Origin: Cyclospora cayetanensis
Taxonomy: Eukaryota > Apicomplexa > Conoidasida > Eucoccidiorida > Eimeriidae
NCBI RefSeq assembly: GCF_002999335.1
Contig: NW_020312247.1
Span: 124,001-188,000 of the forward strand
Direction: 5' to 3'
Length of the DNA: 64,000 nt
The stretch's first letter is position 1. Every line of letters begins with the position of its first letter. The position numbers and the translations under genes were made by a program. The notes below the pieces were generated by a model that did no database searches, had not been told where the DNA came from, and saw only the letters and a list, made by a program, of their open reading frames with translations. This document shows positions 1 to 12,354 of the stretch, piece after piece.

Positions 1-3000
1 CACACATATATATACACGTGTTGGGCAACCGGGGAAAGAGGAAGTATACGTGTATGCGTACATGTATATATGTATATATGTATGATGGTATGTATGTATC
101 ATCGTATGTATGTATCATCGTATGTATGTATCATTTTATGTATGTATGTATCATTGTATGTATGTATATGTGTGTGTGTATGTGTATGCGCATTTGGCGG
201 CAACGCAGCAGCAGACTACGAAAATAAGGGGCATCTGCCCTTTGTCTTATCCCATGAAAAACATGACGCCAGCAAAGGACGGCTCTGAGCGCTTGCTTGC
301 TCTCAGTCGAATGCCTTCTAGGGCGATGTCATCTCAAGATTTCGACGCCTTGCCAAGCTGTGCACATTGCTCTGTCCCTTACTGAATGCTCCTTGAAGAA
401 GTGATTCTCTCCCTTTCCACGAAGTGACGTTGGGAAATGGCATGCATCCGTTGCAGTTCGAGTTTCAGCTTTGCCAGGCGGGACGCTTGGACCTGAGAGC
501 TGTCATTTACGGCGTTAAGATGGAGTTGCAGCCTTGCGCTTTCTTTTTCCGCGCTTTTTCTGGCCTCTTCTGCCTTCTCGACCTGAGACAGCACGCCACA
601 GGTGTCGCATTGAAGAGGCAGCGTTCGTAAAGGCGGCATCAAGAGGCCCTCAGAGAAGGAAGTCTGAAGATGCCTGCCTGTCTCAGCTGCGATTAAGCCC
701 GCACGCGCCGCTGTTAGGTAGCAAGTAAAGCATCTGGCGCGTCTGCTGCGGCTACAGCCCTGAAAAGACGTCATGATGGCAAAACAACAATGAAAGCGAA
801 AAGAAAGAAAGAAAGAAAGAAAGAGACGGAGAGAGAGAGAGAAAAAAAAGAAGGGAAAAAGAGAGAAAAAAACGAGAGAGAAAGAAAGAAAAAAAGAGAG
901 AAAGAGAGAAAGAAAGAAAGAAAGACGCACAGGCAGAAACGACTGACCTGCTGTTGCAGCTCGACAGTGCGCTGATGATATTCTCTGGTTAGGGTATCCG
1001 TTGCAGCCTTCAAGTCAGCGAAAGTGACGGCCACATCCGCGCTGTTGCACAGTGTACAGATACAGCTTGCATGCACAGCCAGGGGTGGTGGAAAAACCCC
1101 AAGGCATAAGCTCCCACGATCCAGCAAAATTAAAAAAAAACGATTCGCGCTCACCCACAGCCGAGCAAGGCGGCCGTTACTCCTATCCACAGCGGATAGG
1201 AAGGGGCATGAAGAGACTTTTGTCACCGCTCTCCTAATGGCATTGAAACAAAGCCTTCGCTGTCTACGGGTACTTCTCTCTTGCTTTGGGTATTACTTTT
1301 TGTCTATACGCGCTGAAGGGAAGCAAGGAGTTCCTTGGAGAGGAAGGGTTCACTGCGCTTGCAGCTTTCCCGCTAGTGCGTGAGGAGGAGGAGCAAAGGA
1401 GCAGTGGTCTTCTTGTTTATAGACTTTTTAAAAATGTCTTATAGATTTTATGCGGCCGCCAAAGAAAAAAACAAAATCTTCCATTGCCACGGTCACGCAC
1501 CCGCTTGCAAGAGATGTTGCAGCTCGATCCAACGCCTCAAGAACTGCATAGCCCCTGCCTTCCCTTTGCAGCGTCTTCTTTAGCTCTTCCAGCCACGCTG
1601 CAGCCTGCTTGCGCTGCTCTCCCTGATCGTTGCAGACATGCAGCCTTGCCAGCAACTCCGCAACGTCTTCGGCTGCTCTCTCGTCGGCCTGTGCACATGG
1701 CGATATGCAGGCACACATGCAAAGAGGGTAGCGCTAGAACACCCTCCTATCTTGTTTCCAATGGGGATGCATGCACAGTTCTCCGAGTCAATATATGTAT
1801 CTATGTATATATTTGCATGTATATATGTGCATGTATATATGTGCATGTATATATGTGCATGTATATATGTATATGTATACGTGTATGTATGTATATATGT
1901 ATTTATGTACATATATGTATGTATGTATATGTATATAAGTGCACGTATAGATGCGTATGTATATATGTGCATGTATATATGTGTATGTATATATGTGCAT
2001 GTATATATGTGTATGTATACATGTATGTATGTATGAGCATGTATATGTGTGGATGTCTATATGGGTATGCATACATGTATGTATGTATGAGTATGTATAT
2101 GTGTGGATGTACATATGTGCATGTATATACGTGCATGTATGTATGTGTATCTATATATGTGCATGTATAAATGAGTATGTATATATGAGCATGTATATAT
2201 GTGCATGTACATATGTGTATGTATACATGTATGTATGTATGAGCATGTATATATGTGTATGTATATATGTGTATGTATAAATGAGTATGCATAAATGAGT
2301 ATGTATATGTGTGGATGTCTGTATGTGTATGCATACATTAGTGTATAAATGAGCATGTATGTATGAGTATGCATGTATGAGTATGCATATATATATATGT
2401 GTGTGTAGAATCGTAAATTGGCGGCACAGGGCCGTTTCGCTAGCGAGGGAGACGAGCATCTTCCCCCACAAACCCCCCTCGATTTCCTTTCACCTCCCTT
2501 CCCTCTCGCTTCCAGTCAAGCCGCAGAAGGCAATGCTACACTGCAAAGTGTCAGCGCACGACGGATCGCTCTTTAAGGCCGCAGCAGCAGGAATACGTGT
2601 CTTTAGTGGGGGGGACGACTTTACCCGAGACTGAACCAGCCGGCAGTTGCTTTCTTCCAGGTGTGCATTTCTATCAAACACATTTCTCTTGTTCTCAAAA
2701 GCCATGGTCAACAGGCCAGTCATGAGCTGGTATGTCGAAGATAGCAGAGCCTCAGTAGACTGCGCCTCCTGCAGTGTACAGACAGCCCCAAACGCGAATT
2801 CCCAGTGGTCTCACAGTCTGAAATCCTGGCCAGGTGAGGCCGCAAGGCCTCATCACATTCTTCTGCGTACCAGCTGCTGCCAGATAGCAGAAAGAAGCGA
2901 TGCATGCGATGCTCCCCTTAGCCCTCTCATTCACCAAAATACCCCTGCGTATTGCCCCCCCCAGCATCCTCAAGAGCGGATTATGCCACTCTCGAGGGCT

Positions 3001-3352
3001 ATTGAGGTCCTTCAGCATAAAACACCGCTTACTCTCCAGATACCATGCAGGGATCTGTCCCCTCCATAACTATGGACGAGATCAAGCGTCTCAAATACAA
3101 TGACAGGAATGCACATTGCCCAAGCGCAAGCGTATCGCGGTACGTTAGAAGGCACAAACTCAACGGGCGTGTTTGTTTGTGCATGTGTAAGTGTATGTAT
3201 ATGTGCATGTATGTGTATGAATATGTATGTATATGTATGTGTATGCGTATGTGTATGTATATGTGTATGTATGTGTATGTGTGTGTATTTTGTGTATGTG
3301 TTTGTATGTGCATGCGTATGTCTGTGTATTTATGTGTATGCATGTGTATGTA

Positions 3353-3383
<31 letters not shown>

Positions 3384-4075
3384 GTATGTGTATGTGTTTG
3401 TATGCGTTTGTATGTATATGGGTGTGTATGCGTATGTGTATGCGTTTGTATGTGTATGTATAAGTGTGTGTATGTGTGTGTGCATGTGCATGTCTGCCTC
3501 CCTCCTGTGTGTCTAGTAGCACTCAAGGTGCCCGCACGGAGAGCTGGACATGACAGCCGAGAAGAGACATACACGCCATGACAACCCTACTGTCGAGAAG
3601 ATCACACACACACACACACACAACCCCCCCCCCCCCCCACACACACACACAAATACAAATACACAAACACACACACGGATATCAGGAGGCTTACCGTCCA
3701 GTAATGCGGTCCATAGGACAGCAGAAGCTCTTCGCCATTTCTAATAGGACGATTCGTTATAGGGAAGAAGAAGGGCAGACCGCCGATAATCACCAGCAAG
3801 CTGTGGCAGTTGTTTCCGTTGCTTATCTAAAGCCGACACCCCGCAGTCCAAAGCACCCACAAAAGCAGCGTCAGCAAGCACACAGCAGCATCACACTACA
3901 TAATGCGTCTAAGGAAATTTTCTAATGAATAGCCAGCCATTTCTATGCGCCTTGTCGACGTTACTCAAGGGCCGCAGCTTTACACCAGACACCGAGCATC
4001 TGCAAAGCAGGGCTTTCGATTTCGCTTTTTCTCGTTGTTTCTCTCTGTTTCTCTCTGTCTCTCTCTCTGTCGCTC

Positions 4076-4106
<31 letters not shown>

Positions 4107-4547
4107 CTCTGTCTCTCTCTCTGTCTGTCTCTCTCTGTCCCTCTCTGTCTGTCTCTCTCTGTGTCTCTTTCTGCCTCTTTCTCTGTCCTCGCAATAGAGG
4201 CCTCCCCGCCACAGCGTCACAAAAAAGACTCAAATTAGAGGAGCACGTGAGACTCACGCTGGCAGAGCCATTTGCGTCGTTCATCATGGAATACTCGCTT
4301 CTGTAATCCATGGCATCTAACTCGGGGGAATCTGGCTCGATTGTGCTGCAGCTGTCCATACGGATGTCAGGATCATTCATGCGAAACTCTCGTTCTGAGG
4401 GCAGGCAACAGCAAGCCATCCAAGAAAAAGCAGCAACTGACCTCCAGAGCGAAAACTGCCCGCGATGGTGGCAACAGCGGTCCATGTAGGCAAATAATAT
4501 CAACCCCCCTATTTCCTCCTCTCCAGGAGCTGGTTGTGCATACATGT

Positions 4548-4584
<37 letters not shown>

Positions 4585-7500
4585 GCTATGTAGGCCTCGC
4601 GAACCGTGTGCTACGGCGCTTCCAAGCACATCCAAAGACAGAAGAGAAAGCAAGCAAGAGCACAGGCACTTACCTATCTGCTCGGCTTCTCTGATAGTGC
4701 TGCAGGATGCCAGCTTATTCATTGTCTTCTGCACGTAGTTGTGTATTTCGTCTAAGCTCGTAAGAGGCCGACTCCTAGGCTGCTAGCGTACCCAGAAACA
4801 GCAGCAGCAGCAGTCAGCACGAAGGAACAGCTCGACAAAAAGCCTTAAACAGGCACAACGGCCTTTTGCCTATGGGGTTCTTAGTGCTTCATTTGCGCAT
4901 CTCCACATGGAAAGGTCGTATCGATGCAGATGCAGCAGCTACTCTCCATCCCGCTGTAGCGATGCTCAATTCGTGGTCCACAGCGTGCCATTCTCATTCG
5001 AAACAGCGCCGAAACCTCAAGCAAAGTGCTTCACCAGAAGCTTCCAGAAAAATAGTGCTTCAGAGGCACACATACCCGCATACTCAAGCCAGCCTCAAGG
5101 TGTATGTTGAAATGACTCCGTCACGTTCTCACCTGCCAGGAAATTTCGCGGCCCTCCCCAGCTATGCAGTCTTGGTATTCTTCTAATTCAGGTCCAGTGT
5201 CTCGTTCTGTACTCCCCTTCACCGCAGCTGCTGCATCGAATCGCCAGCAGCACTCCGAACAACGCGCTAGTGGGTGGGTAGCGTCGAGGATGCAAATTCA
5301 CGAAAGAGGAGGCCTCTAGGATTTTTTCCGCAAAGAAATATACAACGCACCACCACACATGCGTTCCGTGCATTTTAAAAGGCTTTCCGTGTCATCAGTT
5401 GCTCAGTTCCTTAGCCATGGCAAGCAATTCTATCTATCTCTACCAAGCCCCCTACAACCCGCTTGCCCTGTTGTGTGTAAAACAACAGCAGAGCCGTGGA
5501 CTCTGAGGAGACGCTATTTTCTCCCCCCTTTCCTCCCCGCTTCTCTCGCTCCGCCTTGCAGAGGACGGCTATGGGGCAAAAACGTGACAGTCGGTGTAAG
5601 AACATGTGCATCTCAACAGCCTGAATGCCTGTAAAGCCACCCTCACTCCTCCCCTACGGCTGATCCCCCCGCCCTCCTGTCACGCATGCAGTCCCCAAAG
5701 AAAGCGCAGCAGAGGCATAGTTTTCTGCAGGGGCTGAACGCATTTTCACACGGCTCTCATCGCTCCAGCCGCAGCACAGGGGAGTGGAGAGGGGAACGAA
5801 GGAAGGAGGGAGGAGGCGACAGGAGAGCAGCCTACCCTCCGCCTTGTCCTGCCGCGCTTCCCACTCTCCTATGTACCCCAGATTTTCGATGCGAAAGGCA
5901 TACGACTGCCGTGGGGGCCCCTTTAGATCTCGCAGACGGTCGTGTATCATCTGCACCACACGTGCGGGCATGCGTGCACTCGTGCATGCATGCAAACGCA
6001 GGAAGCAGAGGGCCTTGAGGCGGGTAAAAGCCACGCTTGCAGCAAACCCTTCCCCTACGGCTGCCTCGAAAGTGGCAGTTCATCTCGAGACACAAGCGTC
6101 TTTTTCTGTGCATTGCGAAGGGCTGTGTGCAGCACTGCGAGAGAGACTCCCTAGGCGCTCTAGCGTGCTGCTGTCTCCTCTCGACTGTCCTGCGCTAGCC
6201 AGTCTGCACTGCCACCGAGCGAAATTTCGGCAGGGAAGCGTGTCGCGAATCCCCCTTCTATTACGCTCCCTCCTAGACAGCTGCCTCAGAATCGAAATAC
6301 CTGCATCATGGCGAGCTCCCCAGCAGGACGCAGCACACCCCCATAAGGCGGACCAAGGATAGTTGCTGTTGGCAAGGCATCATAGTTTCCAAGGCGCGCA
6401 ACGGCTCTGAAGTGTTGAGACGTTTCTTGTGCCTCGAGTCCTTGACACAGGCGATGCTCCTCTTCGGCGAGCTGCACGGTGTGCGTGGCATCGCACTTCT
6501 CGATGGCAATAAAGTTTTGCCGACCCTCCATGCATTGGATGATCTGCAGGAGGACGCAACGGCGGAAAACGGCCAGCGAAGCTCTCCAAGAAGTCTCGTG
6601 CAACGCCCCTGGGGGCTTGTTGTGCATGCGTGCCTTGAAGAAGGCACGCATGCGCCTAGATAGATTCGCAGCAACTCCCGTGCCTGCCTCTGCTCTCACA
6701 GTCATCTACTGATAGGGGTGTTTCAGAGCTGTGGGGGGACGCGGAAATCCCCAGAGGAGACTGAGAAAAAGCATATATCCCTAAAAAGGCTTGAAATAAG
6801 TACGCGCGCGACATGGACGAGTCGCCATGAAGACGCTAGGAGGCCTAGGCCTCACGGCTCTCCGAAAGCCTCACTGCACACTTAGGGGCATGCATGCATG
6901 CCAGCTCGATCTCACCTGTTCTCTCAGCGATTGAACGACTTTGGAGGTGCACTGGTTTGGGGGGTTGCTGCCTTCTTGAGCAAGCATCCCCCGCATTTCC
7001 CTGATCGATCCAAACACTGCTCTGAGCGAGTCACGAGGCAGAAGAATATCGTCAACCTTCAGCTTCATAGAGGGCATGGCATACACACACGTGCGTGGAC
7101 AAAGCTTCACGCCTCGCAGCCCTCTTCCTCCAAATGCTCAAAAGGTGTATACACATATATGCCCTCTAAAGCATATTCTACGCAGTGCAGCTAAAAGGTG
7201 GTCAGCGCAAAGGACAATGATGTCTGAAAAGGAAGACTCTGCTACGAATGTATATACATATATATATATATATATATGCGTGTGCGTACATATATATATA
7301 TGCTTAAGTGTATGCGTGTTTCTTAGTATGTGTGTACTTGTATGTATGTGTATGTATGTCTGCGTGTCTGTCTGTATGTATGTGTATGTTTGTATGTCTG
7401 TGTGTCTGTGTGTATGTCGTTCAATATGTCTGTGTGCATGTGTGCCTGTGTGTCTGTCTTTCTATATGTCTGCGTGTCTGTCTATATGTCTGCGTGTCTG

Positions 7501-9817
7501 TCTGTATGTCGTTCTATATGTCTGCGTGTCTGTCTGTATACTTGTCTATATGTCTGTCTGTATGTCTGTCTACATGTCTGTGTGTCTGCGTGTCTGTCTG
7601 TATGTCGTTCTATATGTCTGTCTGGATGTGTGTCTGTGTGTCTGTCTGTCTATATGTATGTGTGTCTGTCTTTCTATATGTCTGTGTGTCTGTCTAAATG
7701 TCTATATGTCTGGGTGTCTGTCTGTCTATATGTCTGTCTACATGTCTGCCTGGCTGTCTCTTTATATGTCTGTCTTTATGTCTGTCTACATGTCTGTGTG
7801 TCTGTCTAAATGTCTATATGTCTGTCTGGCTGTCTATATGTCTGTGTGTCTGTCTATATGTCCATATGTCTGTGTGTCTGCACATACAGTTTATACTCCG
7901 AGGCGGCACGACGAACGAAGCGATATGGGGGTAAAGAGAGGGGAGGCGCAGAAAACGGAAACAACAGCACTTGCCTTTCCACGGGGATAGGGGTAGACAA
8001 GGCCGATAAATTCGGACTGTCTGCTGAATTTCGGAAGAACAACTCGCTTGGTGAAGAACCGCGAGCCGCCAACACCCTTCGACCAGAACCGCCACTCTGA
8101 GCAAATAGAGCAAAGGCACACGATGCAAACATTTCCCCCTTGATTTGTCCAGCGCTCTCAGTGTGACTCGCCGCTGTAAGCAGTCCCTGAGAGGGGATCT
8201 AAAAATCCACGCAAGGGGGCTTATTAGACGCGACAAAAGGGCAAGAGGAGAGGACGACTTGGCATGCACGTCATCTTAGGGGAACTGGCCACAGTGCCTC
8301 CACAATAAAGAGTGTTTTATGGCTGCTGCTCGCAAACCTTGTCTCTTCAAAAATTTTTCTCTCGTGTTTTCATCTTTCCCGTAGGTGCGTTCACGCCGCA
8401 AGCGGCTAAGCGCCTTGATACACTCCACGTATTCATCTGTTCTGCATTTATTTACGGTACGCACACCAAAGCACCACCCCCACAGACGCTACCACGCAGC
8501 CCTTCAGGAGGCATCATCACATGCAATGCGAAGGACAGTGTACATACGCTAGGGTTGCAACGGCAGCACGTAAAAGGCCTTTACGCACCTCTCAACATCC
8601 AAGTAAGTCCCAACGCCGTAAAGCGCATGCCGAAGCCACTCCACCTTCTCCCCCTTGGCGTTGACTCCGGTGTCTACACAGTTGAACGCGCGAGAAAACA
8701 GTGTTGAGGCACGATGGCGCAGGCGGGCGCTCTTCCTTGTAGAATAACATAAAGGATGAATTACGAACGCATCAGGAAGGCATTAGGAATGCAGCAGGAA
8801 GGCATTCAAAAGGCATCAAGGAGGCGTAAGCCTACCTGGAAGAGGCAGCCAGTCTGGTGATTCCTTGAAGGTACCTCCCCACAGCGCTTGGCAGCCGACG
8901 ACGGCGGGGAGGTAGCTTGCGTGCTCTGCCTCCGTTTCCGACATTAGCTTTCCTCGAGAGCGCGTCGAAATCTGCCCAAAGTCTAGACGGCGAACATCAA
9001 GCACCCGATCTTCAGGCCTCAGTATGGAGGTTTTTTGTGTGTTTCTTGATTCCGACGGCCTGCAGAGGCGACCCAAGAAGCATTTATTCAGACACGCGAA
9101 CAGCTTGCCCGATCTGCAGTATGTGTACTTATGTGCGGCTCCTACCCAAGTCTCTTTGCGCGTTAGCTATCCTACTGAGAGTCAAATATACCCAGTTGCT
9201 TGCCCAAGGCCAGTCGCACCGTCGGGTGGCACCAGTGCAAAGGAGCATTACAACTTCAGTCACAGAAGCCATTCGTAGCGCACTTTCTTGATAAGCACTC
9301 TAGGTTGCAGCAGCAGCTATGCAGGATATTTTCTAGACTTGTATTCAGGAAGAAAGGCGTGGTGCACGTTGGGGCCATGAAGAAACGGGGGCTGTGAATG
9401 CACGCCAAGGCCTTTTCAGCCTTTACACGGAGCAGCCTACTTGGAAGCTGTCGAGAGTTTAGGCTGCCGCACTGAGCCCGACCTGTCCAAGGGGTGCTGG
9501 AGGCGGGATTTCCCTGCATTTTCAAGGGCACGGCGCTTTGCAGCAGCTGCGGGAGAACCGCAGAGCGCTGCCGGTGTCTCCTGTTCGTCGACGATGACGA
9601 CTTCTTCTGCATGAGACAATGGTGTCACCTCCATCAACACCCCCGAATGGTCTGAACCGTTGTGCAGGTACGGCAGAGGGGTCACAGGTTCCCTGGAGTA
9701 CAAACATACTGCTGAAGTTACGCATTGTTGAAGAGGCAACGGGGGAGAGGGCTCACACGCCGAGCTCGTACCCACACAAATGCATCCCTCATCGGAATCC
9801 ATGCTCCTTTCCGTCAT
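1..9817 (-). CDS. SET-like domain protein with C-terminal coiled coil (3' end off the left edge)
   Basis: I infer one gene on the minus strand, starting at the ATG at 9817 (MTERSMDSDEG). Exon cores, in coding order: 9817-9440, ~9030-8837, ~8690-8592, 8464-~8393, ~8110-7975, ~7080-6919, ~6690-6305, ~5985-5830, ~5214-5133, ~4735-4672, 4398-4259, ~4008-3920, ~3829-3696, then ~3066-3031, ~3018-2958, ~2890-2809, 2771-2625, ~1690-1497, ~1052-952 and ~603-382. The exon at 3829-3696 reads NGNNCHSLLV, then GLPFFFPITNRPIRNGEELL, then SYGPHYWT. This fits the second half of a SET/PR methyltransferase domain: N-C-H region, I-x-x-GEEL, YG-x-x-YW. The first half of SET is not clear. Exons after it are acidic, charged and heptad-like (for example VEKAEEARKSAEKESARLQL), so a coiled coil is likely. 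The last exon ends at a donor-like CA|GTAAGG near 382, so the gene probably continues leftward. The N-terminal exons (for example VNAKGEKVEWLRHALYGVGT) were not recognised. It could be two genes; methyltransferase activity is inference only. Confidence 0.55.
60..190. repeat. TATG/TGTA microsatellite
   Basis: Imperfect tetranucleotide array (TATG, ATCG variants) at the left edge, presumed intronic in the SET-like gene. It is open in more than one frame, which explains Cys/Tyr/Met-rich spurious ORFs. Confidence 0.85.
785..935. repeat. GAAA/GAGA purine tract
   Basis: About 150 bp of GAAA, GAGA and A-rich units on the plus strand. On the coding strand it is a CTTT/CTCT pyrimidine tract lying in the intron between the exons at ~1052-952 and ~603-382. 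Confidence 0.85.
1790..2400. repeat. ATGTATAT/GTGCATGT microsatellite
   Basis: About 600 bp of imperfect 8- to 12-bp units of the form ATGTATATATGTGC, with ATGAGT and ATGTGT variants. It occupies the intron between the exons at 2771-2625 and ~1690-1497. Confidence 0.9.
3176..3490. repeat. TATGTG hexanucleotide array
   Basis: About 315 bp of TATGTG/TATGTA/TTTGTATG units in the intron downstream of the SET-like exon. A separate CA and C run (3601-3680) follows about 110 bp away in the same intron. Confidence 0.9.
3601..3680. repeat. (CA)n with poly-C core
   Basis: ACACAC repeats flank a run of about 13 C residues, then ACAAATACA units. It sits just downstream, on the coding strand, of the donor of the SET-like exon. 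Confidence 0.85.
3696..3829 (-). other. Exon encoding the C-terminal half of a SET/PR-like domain
   Basis: After an acceptor ending in CTTTAG, the exon reads ISNGNNCHSLLVIIGG, then PFFFPITNRPIRNGEELLL and SYGPHYWT, and ends at the donor ACG|GTAAGCC. In SET proteins the order is an N-H/C motif, a beta strand, then an 'I-x-x-GEEL' turn and a tyrosine in 'YG'. All are present here. The preceding exon (~4008-3920, SNVDKAHRNGWLFI) could be the strand before the NHS motif but is a weak match. This is the single strongest domain clue for the first gene. Confidence 0.6.
4030..4190. repeat. CT/GTCT pyrimidine array
   Basis: TCTCTCTGTCTCTC-type array. On the coding strand it is GAGA/GACA, in the intron between the exons at 4398-4259 and ~4008-3920. 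A short (TA)n tract at 4548-4582 lies in the intron before that. Confidence 0.85.
7247..7890. repeat. TGTCTG/TATATGTC array
   Basis: About 640 bp. It opens with a (TA)n tract and continues as irregular TGTC, TGTG and TATATGTC words. It fills the intron between the exons at ~8110-7975 and ~7080-6919. Several overlapping frames are open throughout; I treat them as repeat artefacts. Confidence 0.9.
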
Positions 9818-12354
9818 GAAAATGCCCTTTTAAGCACAGCGGCACTTTTTGGAGAAGGGCAGTAGGCAACTATGGGAAAGGAAGTGACCGTGTGCGTTAC
9901 TGCCCAAAGAATTCGGAACTGCGAAAAAGGACCCCTGAATGTGAAGCGTTGTTGTCACTTTAAGGGCCTAGACGCTCAGCTATAATCGCATATTTTGCCA
10001 AATTTAGCCGAAGATGAGCAGTTCAGGGTGCACGGTTACCGTTGCCGCCGCTGCGATTGGTAATTACACATTAGAAAGAAAGGAGCAGTACTACGTTTTG
10101 GTGGCAGGCCGCATGAAATATCATGAGAACAGTGCATGAATAGATTGTGCCTAAATCGAGAAGGCTAAAGCGCCAGTAATGTGCACTATTTGCACTCCTC
10201 AACCCCAGCATCCCTTTTGTACCGATGGGTAGACCAGTGTGTGGAGGTGCACGCAGAGTACGCCTTCCCGGTTTGAAACATACTGAGTAAAAACGCCTTT
10301 TAACTACGTGTTGCCGTAGAAGCTTCTGGAAAGTATTTTTAGGCTTGTTCAATTCATTGTTCCGCCGTCTTTCGGGCTTTCGTGCCCATACGACTCGTGA
10401 GGAACGGATGACCCTGAGACCGTTCACTCGGAGGTGCCGCATAGTCTGAAGCGGCGATGGCGGTGGGGTATTATTAAAGCGCAATCGCGCCAATATTTCC
10501 CTAGAATTCTTTCTAAAAGGGAGGGATCCACACTCCGAGGCACTGCTTACACGTAAATGTAGTAGGTAGTGACTCTTGTATAGCAAGGGGCCGCTGATGG
10601 TAGCTTTGCTCATTCCGACCCAGTGTATACGATGGTTTACGGTCTGCCCCCTCGTACGTCTTACCACTTCCAAATATAGAACGTACAAAAGGGGGCTGCC
10701 TCTTCTTGAGGTAGCTCGCTTTGCACACAAGTGGTCCCTGTGTTAGGGCTCCAAATTGGCCCTCAAATTCAGCTCATGGATTTCAGATTTACCTTAATTC
10801 ACTGGGCGTGGTCTTTGCGTTAGCTTTGGATTAGGGCTCTGCAAGGGCAATGGCAGTAACGTGTTCCTGAGTCAACCAGCGCCATTCATGCGATCCATAA
10901 AACCTACGAAACTTCAGCCTGCAGTGTATCATGCAAAGCACCTTGAGGGCAAGAATTACAATATCCAACCTTCGTGTTGACCTTACATCAACTCTAATTG
11001 AGCACTTATTTGCACTCCGATGGATTTGGGTAGTGAATCTCCCAGTAATTGTTCCTTCCGTAGCTTTGCAAGCCAAGCAACCAAATGATTCCGCATTAAT
11101 CTAGTGGCCGCACACTTCTCCCCGTGCTGGAATTCCTCGATCGGTATATTGAACTGGACCACTAAAGTGGTTTCAAGTTCGAGAGCAACAGAAAGAGCCT
11201 CCCAACTCTATGACTTGGAAACCCAGCTGGCTAACGGTCGCGTTAGAAAATCAGCATGCATTCCTTCCAGTCCTAACTGCACAGGAAACTCCAGCAAACT
11301 GACCTTCTCTCTAGGTTTGCCTTGCCGCTGCTCTCAGTTATTCTTGCTCCTTCGAAATTTAGCTCCGGCAAACGCTGCAGGACTTCCAAAGGCATTTTGG
11401 TCCACGCACCAGCAAAATTTTGGAGTATGTTGCCTTAAGCAGTCCGCCCATCCGCTGCCACCGCGCTTTCCATTCGTGGGGGCGAAGGACTCCAAGCACT
11501 GTAGACTGGCTAAACAAGTACACGGCGAGAAGTGTGTGTGCGAAAAGCTCTCCTTTTAGCAGCTGTAGCCATGCACGTTTGCAGCTATGATGCATCCGCA
11601 AATGCCACTAAGCTCCCTAAATCTTCATCCTTTTACAATTCGGTGAAATTCCCCAGTACTCAAATCACGGCTTTGCATGGATCAAAAGCTTTTGCATTGC
11701 TCACTTTGCTGAAATGGGTCTCGGGGTGACTGCAGGGAAATGCGTTTCGCTGTGCTCCTAAGTGTTTTGCCACAAAAAGGCTGCTGCTTGAGGTTCTAAG
11801 GGACCAACCGAAGGCGTCCAGTGTGTGCTGTGTGGCGCTCGTCATTATGGAATTATATTTATACGAAAAAGCATGTATGAGCTGACTGTCAGCGGTGCTG
11901 AGGATCCACCCGCCTGGGTGCCTCCATGAGCCTGTAAAACTCAGAGGGAGCTATCCTCGAAAACGTGCCGCTCCACTCCACGGAGAAGGGGCGCTAGCTC
12001 TCGGAGGAATAAATCGTGCGCAAACATAAGAGAGGGAACGAAAGAAATAACTTGGAAAAGGGGCAGGCAGCTATCCCTTGACGACTAAGGGACTTTAAGA
12101 ACAACCGATGAAGGAGTGCTATGGCTTGACACGCGTATGCCAAAGGAGGTTGCCTTGCGCCTCCTGACTACAGTTGTCGATGGCTTTGAGCAACCTAGTG
12201 TTGTCGTCAGCTTTGGGTGCTGTAGAAGTTTTGGTGCGCACGGCGTTTTAACTTCGAAACTAGAAAGTCTAGATACAGCGCTTTTCAACTTCTTCCACCG
12301 TGCAATTACCTGTGCAATCTTGCGCCTTTTCCTCCCTCCAAAGAAAGCTCGCGC
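9818..12354. other. Intergenic region without recognisable gene
   Basis: Lies between the start of the SET-like gene and the stop of the SPX-EXS gene. Open frames occur (10071-10730 minus, 11104-11559 plus, 12085-12288 minus), but none shows a motif I recognise, a convincing splice pattern or coding-like composition. The texture resembles the 21-29 kb retroelement island, so old transposon debris is possible, but I cannot identify any domain. Confidence 0.4.

Noticed and set aside
7247..7890. Overlapping Cys/Val/Tyr/Met-rich open frames (also at 1790-2400, 3176-3490, 62238-62990).
   Set aside because: They are translations of microsatellites, open in several frames at once and on both strands, and lie between well-supported exons.
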